This document shows, in pieces, positions 9,979 to 20,167 of a stretch of DNA of 64,000 nucleotides. Numbering within the stretch: position 1 is the first letter of the stretch; each line of letters begins with the position of its first letter. This DNA comes from Polytrichum commune (Eukaryota; Streptophyta; Polytrichopsida; Polytrichales; Polytrichaceae), in NCBI GenBank assembly GCA_950295325.1, contig OX485804.1:6262001-6326000 (forward strand), read 5' to 3'. The notes below the pieces were generated by a model. It saw nothing but the letters and a program-made list of their open reading frames with translations. It was not told the DNA's origin and did not search any database. The translations under genes were made by a program, and so were the position numbers.

Positions 9979-12900
9979 TTATTCATCATCATCGGATCCA
10001 CCACACTCCTCCAAGGCTGCTTCTATCTCATCCAGTGCACTCTGTGGGAGTGCATACACCACTTTGTCCCCTTTTTGTGTGTGTTGAGCTTGCACCATGG
10101 GGAACTTTGATGCAATTACCCAATGGGAGTAAATAAAACATGGACCCATGTCTGATTGTAGAATAAACGACGTAGGACTTCGCCCAGACTGCTTATAATA
10201 CACACCGAGCACTACCTCATCGCCCTTGTCCACTTTGAAGCCGTATGGATCTGGTCCTTGGTCTTTGTCAACAACATGCAGTCGTTTGAAACATTGGACT
10301 ATGTAGAATGATGCTCCTTCTCCATCAGCGGCGTTAGCCTTAACAGCAAAGTTGTCTCCAACATCTAACATGGACGCGAGCTCATTACTATCTCCTGGAT
10401 TGCCCCAAACATCAGTGTGTACTTCCAGATCACACTCGGCATCATCAGCTGCACATGGTTGCAATGTCACTAGCTTCCAAGGAGGCACATGTGATGTAGA
10501 TACACAATGTAATCCAGGTTTAGGGTCAACACATCCATCACAAAAGCATGCCAATGGTCTGGTTTCCAACAAGACATTGTTGGAGAGACTCATGGAGCGC
10601 ACTGAATGCAAGCTACGCGATCCTTTTACCGTCCGGCAATTGAATCCATGTTGACGATCGACCATGCTCTCCTTGATCTCATGGAAGTTTCGTTTAACCT
10701 CCCTTCGAGCACCAACATATGCTGCATGGTCTTTATTCATGTTGTTTTTGAGGAAGTCAACAACGTCGCTAGCATTTTGCAGACGTGCTCCATCCGGCTT
10801 CAATTGCTCCTTTTGCAATGCTTGCTTAAGACAAGCACCTGCTCCATCATGAGGTCCCTTTCCATGGCCAGACCCCCAATAGTTCCATTGCATTGCGCAA
10901 CCAAGTGGTAACTGATCACATGACGTCAAACTGGGATAACGTGACACAAAAAACCAAGCCCTTGCACCTTTAAATTGGCTTGCACAACCATCGCTCCAGA
11001 CTATATGACGTTTAGGATAGAACCCTCCTGATGTTAAATGCTGCCAATGTAGGTTGAGACAATGTTGGACAAATAGGTTGTCGTGTTTACGATCATCACT
11101 TATGTAGTAGTGGTAGTCAGTGTTTAACCTTAGGCTTTTACTATCAGTAGGGTCATACTGTGGGTTCACCCTATATGTGATATGCACTAAAATTGAAAGC
11201 TGGAAATTATACCAATGTTGCTCTTGCACCTCATTTTGTGTTTTGAATGAGTAATTTTCCGAGAAATCTATGAGGGACATGATCTCACCCTCTTTCAAGT
11301 TTTCCTTGCTAATCCTGAATTGTGTATCATGCCATTGTGCCACAAATTTATGCATGATAAATTTATGGATTTTGGGAGCTGCATAATCCAAGAACTCTCT
11401 AGGGCTCGACATTTTTCTCTCTAGCCTAGTGACAAACTTATCCTCTGCCATCTTAGTTTTCCCTGCAAGAACTTTCTCAAATCTTCTCCAGGCTACTAAA
11501 GTAGTGTTTTCAAGATCCAATTCCATGTTGCAAGCTGGGAGGAGTTGAACACCACAATTGACACAACTCCCTGTCAAACATTTTAAATTGAACCATTCAT
11601 GTCCCTCTACTCTAGGACATAAAAACTTTTCCCACAAATCTGAACAAGATTTGTAGGTATGGTAAGCAGCTTGACATGACACTCCTTACCCTTGACCTGC
11701 TCCGTTGATTGGATTCCCACAAATGGATTCACAAGAACAAGCACATGGAGAATTCAAACCTTGTTGATGTGTTGTTGGGGCCCTCATGTTATTGAAGCCC
11801 ACCTTGATCTCTATCATCTCTTGATGATATTTACAACAACAAGTGTTGAAATCTTTCAACTTCCTCACAAAATAAGGCTTTAGCTTGTGGAAGGAAATGA
11901 ATCCAATATCCACTGTTGGATGTGCAGCTTTGAATCTGGTGTAGAAATCCACCTTTGCATGCATTCAAAACATTATGCACATTAGTGCACTTGCATGTGA
12001 GACACATGTCAGTTACTTCTATGGAGCGAATCTCCAAGTTGTGTAATTCCTTTTAGCAAGAACTTTGAATTCCTCATGACTTTTAAAGGAAACTTGATAT
12101 TTCCTTAAGAATGTACATGACTCATAATGAAAACGAGAAAGTACTGTGAATTACTCAGGAGTTTTCAAAGAAATTTGAGAGTTCCTTAAGAATGTACAGG
12201 ACTCATAATGAGAACGAGAAAGTACTGTGAATTACTCAGGAGTTTTCAAGGAAATTTGAGAGTTTCTTAAGAATGTATAGGACTCATAATGAAAACGAGA
12301 AAGTACTGGGAATTACTCAGGAGTTTTCAAGGAAATTTGAGAGTTCCTTAAGAATCTATAGGAAGTTGCTCTGAAAATGCAAGAGTACTGTGAATTCCCA
12401 AGGACTCTGGAAGGCAATTTCAGAGGTCCTTAAGAATATCCAGGAAGTGTACTGACAACGAGAAAGTTCCTAAAAATCCCCAAGGACTCTTCAAGGAAAT
12501 TTGACAGTTCCTTAAGAATTTGCAGGAAATGCACAGAAAATGAGACTGTACTGTAAATTCCCAAGGACTCTGCAAGGCAAAATGAGAGTTCCTTAAGATT
12601 CCTTGAGTGGGTACAATGAAAATGACAGAGTACTTAACATTCCGAAGGACTCTTCAAGGAGATTTGAGAGTTCCTTGAGAATCTGTAGGAAGTGTAACGA
12701 AAATGAAAATGGACAATGAAATCCCACAAGGAAATCTAAAAGTTCCTTGATAATGTAAAGGAATTGTAATGGAAATGATGAAGTTCCTAAAAATCTCCCA
12801 CGAAGCACACTGAATATCAAATAATACTTGGGGATTGCAAGGAAGTTGTGAGTCTGGCAAAAGTCTTTACCAGAAGTAAACAATGTAGCCTAAAAAAATG

Positions 12901-14535
12901 ACTATGCAACCAATACATAGCACCACTTACATACTTCCAAACAAGCACTTTGACATGTGTACCCATCCCATAAAGAATTTGTGCTAAACCAAGCATCTAC
13001 TCTGAACTATAAGCAATACACGAGAAACTAAGTACAATGAACTTTAGGGAAGGACTGAAGTGTTAATTACCTCTGATTCTTGGAGCAAATGTGTAGCATG
13101 GTGCTCCCATTGACGACGACCAATATGGTGCCAAACTACGTTATGCATGTTTGGACTTGTTCTTGTCTCTTCGAGATACCACTTCCCAACTAAATCCTTG
13201 ATATCTTCTGGAATGGTGTCCTTTCTGGGCTTTCTATCACCCTTTGCCCAACATTCTTTGTCTTCCTTGGCATCAAGTAGTTGCCTACGATGACTAGCTC
13301 GCAAAAAGTGACCTTCTATTAAGGCCAATGCATTTTCCAGCACCCAGCATGTTGGACCCGAAGGTTGTGGACACTACTGCAACCTCAACCACATTCCTAG
13401 CCACATATTTATCCTTACCGACCCCGAACTTTAAGTGGTCCCAGGCAGATGCAATACTATCACAAACAACCTCACACCCTAACAACTTCTTGCGTTTTAG
13501 TACATATTCTGGCATGACATGTTGCAGCGCAATACTACCCAAGATGCTTTCAACTACCATTTTTTGAAACTCCAACCCTCTTGTGTTGGTTTCTTGTAAC
13601 AAAGATACAGCCCAATTTTTACCGAATCGGGACGCAGCTTTTGATGAGGATGATGGACCCTCTATGGGGGTCCCAGGACACTCTGAGCTAGACGTATGCT
13701 CAGAAGCTTCCCTTGCAAGTTCAGATTGCAATCTCAACTTTTGTTGGTGCTTCCTATGTTGGGCCCTATTTCTGCGCCTACATTGTGTATTCTGGATCCT
13801 TTTAGCCACAATGGCAGCCAAGGATGCCCTACTATGTTCACCTAGGTGTTGGCAGGTTCGTTTGTTTACCATAGTATCTTCAACAATGGTGTTGTGGTAA
13901 ATGTATTTCCTATACACCACAAACATGCATATGTTTAGCCCAACCATATGTGGTTGCCTCTCTTGCATCACTAACAACAAAATAGCTATGGTCACCTTGC
14001 AATTGCATCCTAGAATTCAGTCAAATTTCAAGACACCTAGCAGTCCATACCCAAAACACAACACATGAAAGCTCATATTTAGTACTTTCCAACATGTAGG
14101 TTGTTTGAAAGCACAATGTATAATTATTCACCTCAAGGTATGATAGGAGGTGCTTAAGAGTATTGTGTTGTACAGGCATCTGACAATCCAACATGGGCAC
14201 TATATTTGTAGCATGGAAGATTGCTAGAAGAACACATTTGCAATTCAAATATTGGCATAATGTTGATTTGTGGTGCCTCAGTAGTGCTCCACATATCTTT
14301 TATGTCATTAAAGGTGTCTCAAACTGACCCTTGTCTAAACCCAACATACTAAGAAGAGGAGTTTGAGGCGGTGCATGAAAACTGCATGTCCAGATTCATA
14401 GTACTCAGATTTAGTGTTTCACTTAATACACAACACAAAATGCAGAGACAAAGAATGTTGAAGTACACCCACCGCAGCGCCTCCATCCTTTCGAAGTGAC
14501 ACTCCGAGGGAATGACTGTTCTAGGGTTTCTCATG
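9979..14535 (-). pseudogene. DDE/RNase H-like transposase-like gene, broken by frameshift and stop
   Basis: Read on the minus strand. A possible first exon starts at ATG 14534 and ends at a donor near 14473. A large frame runs from about 13995 to 13344; one extra G in a GGG run near 13345 throws it out of frame, and the next frame continues to a donor at 13071 (GAG/GTAATT). A ~1.1-kb intron holding a tandem array follows, with the acceptor before 11952. The next exon reads IGFISFHKLKPYFVRK and a Cys-rich NTCCCKYHQEM segment, then meets an in-frame TAA (11688-11686); the same frame resumes and stays open to the stop at 9979. A 47-nt intron skipping the TAA is conceivable but short. The long C-terminal part contains WSDGCASQFKGARAWF and, after a spacer, HGKGPHDGAGACLKQAL, an arrangement typical of the second acidic residue and following block of DDE-type transposases. 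The C-terminus is acidic (SDDDE). The superfamily is not assigned; I did not find terminal inverted repeats. Confidence 0.55.
12046..12860. repeat. Tandem array of ~10 degenerate 81-82 bp units
   Basis: The anchor word GTACTGTGAATT and its variants occur at 12141, 12222, 12303, 12385, 12466, 12548, 12630 and about 12712, giving spacings of 81, 81, 82, 81, 82, 82 and 82, with a shortened last step to 12783. Each unit also carries a version of GAGAGTTCCTTAAGAAT and TCAAGGAAATTTG. The first three or four units are most alike; later ones diverge. The array fills most of the predicted intron (11953-13070) of the transposase-like gene. Confidence 0.9.
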
Positions 14536-16275
14536 ATGTGGGTGACCCCTGTTCCATGGCGCCCAAACCAACGGCCAGGATCCTATCTCTTGGCATCGTT
14601 TGAACAGATTTCGGCCTGAACCAACGGCCGGGATCTTCTCGGGCAGGTGACGGGATTTTCCGAGCACCACACTTCCAAAATAAAAAATGACAATTTGGCG
14701 ACATCAATGGCATTTTTTGCTATTTAGGTGTGCATTAGTGGACAATTATTTCCTGTTTTGAATCTTAGTACCTAGGTATAAGTGTCATGTGTCCATTCAT
14801 ATAATTTTTTTTGTAAAATTCCAATACTAGGCATTCCTTTTTCGTGTGGCCGTGACTTGGTGTAATGTTGACCACGTTTGGTGCCACATGTAAAGCTATA
14901 CAATTGGTATTGAATACATTTTTGGTTCTATTGGTACACACTTGAACGATAATTGTGAGGAAAAAAATTGGGATCATTTTGATTAATTCTTGTTGTCCTT
15001 TTCGTTCCTTGATCCTAAGGTCAGGAAGTAAGACAACACTCTTGAATGTCCTTTAAGAAATCAAATGGATATCATAGATGACCCTATTCCTTCTAAATTA
15101 ACTTTGTCGTTGTACTCAATATGGAGGATGAAATGTAGGTTTGATCCAAAATATGCTCCACAATACAAATCCAATTATACCAAGTATGTGAAGTTATCAA
15201 AACAAGTCCTTAAACCGTTAGACACCCAAAAGTAGTACCCCAACCGTGAATGGCCCTATGAGTTGTATGATATTTGGTGGGGTTGGGGTTATGGGGGTTG
15301 GCTATCCATTGGGGCACTGAGGATACAAAGGATGTCGGGGCTAAGCTAAGTTGTGCAAGTGCATGGGACGGTAGGGCAAGTACATTGTAGTAGCCATTCT
15401 AGGATTGTGATGTCATGGGGCCAAGAGTGTTGGTTTCCTAGGTTGATAAGTGTATAGCATCATGTGTGTTTATTGGTTTGAAATGTTTAGAGAGGCCTTT
15501 GATGTGTGGGTTTGTGCATGCGGATAGTAGGTGTGGCCACGTGACAATTTCGTGATTTGGGTGGGTTATTGGGCTGAAGATGTGTGTGTGTGTGTGTGCA
15601 TGTTTTTCCCCCAGTGGGTACCCATGTATTGGGCAAAACAAAATTTTAGTGTTAATGTTATTTGTGCATCCGATATACCTTTTGTTTTCGAAAAGTGGTT
15701 TGACAACTTGTGATGAGCTTTGTGATGAGTAGTATAATTGTGTTATTTGGTAAGTGTTCATTGTGGTTATTGTTGATGGGGGGAGGTTTGGTGTTTGTTG
15801 TTGGGATTATGTTTTTTGGGTCAATTCTTGGGGAGAATTGTGATATATCGTTAGGATTTTGGTAGCAAAGTCAGGTGGGGGTGGTTGTAAAAAGTTGACC
15901 ATATGATGTGTTTTGTTTAGGGTGAACTAGTCCCACAACCATTGGAGTCTCATGTATGGGATGGTAGTAATGTAGGCTCTTGTGTGGTGGAGTATGTTGG
16001 AGTAGGGTCCTTGGATTTGTATGGTGGGTTTAGATCTTCCACACTAAAGAGATTGGGGGTTATATTGTAGGTGCCAACAATACTTTATAAAACTGTATAT
16101 ATATCCAAGAAACACCTTCAGTTGTTTCAAATGACAATTACAATATCCTTTGCATGTTTTTCTTTTCTTTCCGTAGAGCTTCTTGTGTTTGTTCTATGGA
16201 TAATAGATATCTTGTATTCTGCATTCACTTGTGGAGTGAGTTAATAAAATTATATGCAAACACATGCTTGTTAGC
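14536..16275. other. Intergenic region with a C-depleted block
   Basis: No gene is seen. From about 15240 to 16050 the plus strand is rich in TG and GG and poor in C, with a (TG)n tract at about 15582-15598. Open frames here are a consequence of this bias. An inversely skewed block lies at 40960-42500. Confidence 0.5.
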
Positions 16276-16395
16276 ATGGCATTACTCAACCCTATGGTTG
16301 AGTTCTGTTTGTATATTTAGCATATGATAGGGGCCTCCATCACTTTACCTTTATGGGAAGAAACTTAGATACTAGGAAGAAATTGATGTTGTTAT
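16276..16395 (+). repeat. Dispersed repeat family R1, copy 1
   Basis: This stretch matches 35157-35275 and 44365-44480 over about 110 bp. Shared landmarks are TGGTTGAGTT or its variants, an AGCATATGA-like word, GGGCCTCCATCA, CTTCATGGGAAGAAACTTAGA and TAGGAAGAAATTG. Only this first third of the element is present here; sequence diverges shortly before the Harbinger relic. Confidence 0.75.
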
Positions 16396-16514
16396 GGAGA
16401 GATATCATCACTTGAAGCAACAGAAGGTGTTTCTTGAAAATGATCTTTGAATGGTCACAACATTCACTTATTTCATTAAATAGTATTCTATGTGCATTCA
16501 ATTCTTAGTCTGTA

Positions 16515-17465
16515 CAAAAAGCTGATGGAAGTGGTACACTTGGCTTGTTGCATATCCAAAAATGCATAGCTATTATTCATATGATAGGATATGATGTTCC
16601 CTCCGATGCAACGGACGAATACACAAGAATTACAAACGGTACAACTATGGAGAGTGTGAAGCGGTTTGTGAGGGTTATTTGTGTTGTTTATGATAAATAA
16701 ATACTAAAGGCAATCTACACGGAAAGATTTGGAAAAACAAATGACTATGAACAAAGCAAGAGGTTGGCCATGTTTGTTTGGCTCAATAGATTGCATGCAT
16801 TACCAATAGGAAGATTATCCAGTAGCATGGAATGGACAATATTTAGACAACAATATGTCTATTGTTTTAGAAGCAATAACTGACCAATTTTTTTGAATTT
16901 GGCATGCATTTTAAAAACCACAGTATCCAACAATGATACAAATGTTCTACAAATAAGTCCCTTAGAAGAATGTTTTTATTTGGAGAATATGACGATATAT
17001 TTTTTGATGTAAAATCCCGACGTTCTTTCAAATATTATCTACTAGCAGCTAGCATATATCGAAAGTGGTCAATATTTGTGCAATTTATAAAAGATCTACA
17101 AGGTGAAAAAAGAAAACACTTTGCCATCAAACAAGAAGTAGCTAGAAATAATATATATAGAGATGTTTTTGGGGTGCTCAAAGCAAGATGGTCATTCTAT
17201 AACAAACAAGTCGTTTGTTGGGTTTGTGTGATATTGAGAATGTGGTTATTGTATATTGCATCATGTATAACATGATCATCAAAAATTAAAGAGACCATAA
17301 TCTATCAGTTGTTTTAGAACCTATGCGTATTGAAAATACACATCAAAATCGTAACTTTGAAGAATATCTCCAAGGATAAGTTGAAATTCAAAACAGAGAT
17401 CTGCATTTGTAATTGAGAGACGACCTTATATAACAATTATGAAATTTGAGGAGAAATTTATGACT
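16515..17465 (+). pseudogene. PIF/Harbinger (HARBI1/ALP1-like) transposase relic
   Basis: Translated pieces in shifting frames follow the order of plant Harbinger transposases: DVPSDATDEYTRI and TTMESVKRFVRVICVVY (16590-16690), FGSIDCMHYQ then EDYPVAWNGQY (about 16775-16850) containing the first catalytic Asp region, SIVLEAITDQ with IWHAF (16860-16910), YLLAASIYRKWSIFVQFI with HFAIKQEVARNNIYRDVFGVLKARW (17035-17195), and a C-terminal EYLQG...NRDLHL piece near 17370-17420. At least five stops and several frameshifts interrupt the order, including a TAG straight after DCMHYQ, so it cannot encode an active enzyme. No terminal inverted repeats or TTA/TAA target duplication were identified. It is an old copy. 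Confidence 0.85.
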
Positions 17466-18830
17466 TTTAGGTGTGTTTAGGTGATTAGATTATGTTAAAA
17501 ACCTATACATTATTAATATGTTATATTTGGTTTCATATTAATAGGTGTTAATCATCATTCAATATTGGATTATAATGTGCTCACATCTATTACATTCATA
17601 TGAATAATAGGGACATATGTATGAGGAACCGTGTGATAGCCGATATTCATGATGGCCTGAATAAAATGCAATAATATGTTTTGGGAATCGCATAAATTTT
17701 GTTGTTTTACAACATATATTTAATTTTAAAAGGTTTTTAATCTAACCTATAGGCATGTTGAGACGTAAACATGTGATCGTAATAAGCTTTTATAATAACA
17801 TATGAAAAGTGTTCTTTAGAATGAAAAGAGATAATATGGACCTACCTAAATCAAATACAATAATAATCTACACACCTATAATCGAGTGATATGTGATTCA
17901 GTAATGAAATATTGTAATGAATGATTGAAATGTGGAGTGAAAAGCATTATGTAAGTAACAGTAATAACAACATTGTGTGTGTATAATGCCCAAAAATATT
18001 AGTTTGACATTTAGTTTTAGTGCCACTACATGAGTTGTTTATAATTAGTATTGACTTTTGCACACAACAAATCAAGTGGTTTAGGGATGCGGGACCAGCG
18101 GGTGGCTTACCTGCATGTGCTTCTGCATCTCGGATGGAGGCCACATTCCATTCCCGGATGCAGATGCAGGAAGCCACTGGGCTTGCTACTACAGCCATCA
18201 ATCACACAAAGACGAGAAACTCTTGCACACGGTTTACATGTGCCAAAGTGACCTCAGTGATCGCAGGCCAACCCAAGCATTACTTAAGTACTTTCCAGGA
18301 CTGGCACGGAATGCGTCCAATTGTCTAAGAAAGGATCCATCGTTGAGTCGACAAGTTTGTGGCATTCTTTACTGATTTACTTTTGACGAAGTCGGTGTAA
18401 ATTTGGACCAGGGTAGGTGTGGGAAATCTGGTATAAAGTTGGCAGATGCGGAGTCTAGACTACGCCGACTGGACTACAGCGATTCTTGTCGCAGCTTCAG
18501 TACTACCTCTTACTGCTCTTATATATGTAAGTAGACGTTGACGGATTGCCGCAGATCGCACTCCAAACTTGAGTTTCGATCGGCTGGCCTTGGTGTAGAT
18601 TGCAGCTAGTCGACCAGCTCATCTGTGCAGGCAGGCAGACGTACTGTTTACTACAGACAGAGTTGAGCTGAATAATCGTCAGGAGGAACGGAGTGTTACG
18701 TTGCATGTTCATAAGCCGATTGGAGTGAGGCGTCGGAGCGAGTTGATTGAGCAACCTGTTTGAGACTAGTGATCATCAGTCAGTTCTAGTACTTGCACTT
18801 GATTAGTGGAGCTGTGACCTATATACATAG
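17466..18830. other. Intergenic region upstream of the GSH1-like gene
   Basis: 17466-18000 is AT-rich with nothing recognisable. 18080-18780 is more GC-balanced and probably belongs to the distal promoter of the gene starting at 20168. Overlapping open frames at 18020-18375 in three phases have no domain and differ in frame, so none is called. Confidence 0.4.
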
Positions 18831-19930
18831 GTACGTGCTCCGAATCAGCTCTCCGGTGTGTCTGATTATAATGCCTCATTGATGTTGTCCATATTAGGTG
18901 TCATTCTATACTTTGATGTTCACAAGAGATTTATAAGCTTGACCCTTCTTTCTACGATCACAATTCTTGGGGGTCCGATGAACTTGGCAAGTTTGTAGGT
19001 TGCCAGTATCAGAATTGTATAATCTACTTACGTGCTCCGAATCTCTCCGGTGTCTGTGTCTTGATCATAATGCCAGATGGATGTTGATGTCCATAACTTT
19101 GTGCTTCATTTTCTACTTCTTTACAAGATCAGAAATAGTATGGCCGGTCGCTCTCAATATGATCACATGGGTTCTTGAGGTTCAAACTTGACGAGTTTGT
19201 AGGTGTCGCCATAGGCATCATTCGTACATGCTCCGAATCAGATCTCCGGTGTGTCTGATCACAATGCCAGATTGATGTTTGTCCATGTAGTAGTGTTTAA
19301 TTTTTCTACTTCTTTACGAGAGAATTAGTAGTGTGGTCCTTTTTTCTAAGATCACAGTCCTTGGGGCCTTGACAAGTTTGTAAGTGTCACAGGATTAAGC
19401 ATATGTACGTGCTCCTCCGAATCTTTCCGGTGTATCTCACAATGCCTAATTGATGATGTCCACATTGTGCTTTATTTTTTTCTACTTTTCCACTAGAGAA
19501 CTAGTGTGGTATTTTTCTCTACGATGTTTATACTCGTTGGGGTGTCCGAACTTGATATGTTTGTAGGTGTCACCGTAAGCATAGGTTCACGTGCTCCGAG
19601 TGTCTCCGGTACATTTCACTATGCCTGATTGATGATGTCCACGTTGTGCTTAATTTTCTATTTTTTCACAAGGGAACTAGTGTGGTCTTTTTTTGTACGA
19701 TGTTCACATTCCTTGGGGGATCGAACTTGACATGTTTGTAGGTGTCACCAAGAAGCATATATTTACGTGCTCCATCTCTTCGGTGCGTTTAACAATGCTT
19801 GATTGATGTTGTCCACATTGTTGTGCTTAGTTTATTGCTTCCTCATAAAGTGGGAGACGTGGTCCATCGACTCTCCACGATCACTCTCCCTGGGAGTTCA
19901 ATCTTTTAGGTGTCACTGCATTATCAAAAT
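18831..19930. repeat. Six-unit tandem array with ACGTG cores, directly upstream of the GSH1-like gene
   Basis: Units begin with TACGTGCTCCGA or a variant at 18832, 19029, 19225, 19406, 19587 and 19764, giving spacings of 197, 196, 181, 181 and 177. Each unit then carries CTCCGGTG, AATGCCTGATTGATG, GTCCACATTGTG, a TTTCTACTT tract, CTACGATGTTCAC, CTTGGGG and TTTGTAGGTGTCACC. The end of the array is about 240 bp before the start codon of the GSH1-like gene, so it lies in its promoter or 5' leader. ACGTG is the core of G-box/ABRE elements bound by plant bZIP and bHLH factors; unit 5 has a full CACGTG. A regulatory role is inferred only. Confidence 0.85.
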
Positions 19931-20167
19931 TGTGGATTTGTGGAGATGCGAATTTGGATCGAATATGAGGGCGCAATGTATGTAGCATTAGAAATACTGG
20001 GTAGTTGATTTTCTTCCAAATATATTATGTGCGTCTAGTAATGAAATGATGGTAGTATACAGTGCATTACCATCGACGTAACAGTACAACTTTTGGTCAT
20101 CTTCTTATTGCACTTAGTGACGTGGATTGACACCCTGTGGATGTTGGAGTAGCGTGATATTCCTGAG

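Noticed and set aside
17947-18375. Overlapping frames rich in Ala/Gly near 18.1 kb
   Set aside because: Three plus phases and one minus phase are open over the same bases, with no domain and no splice support.
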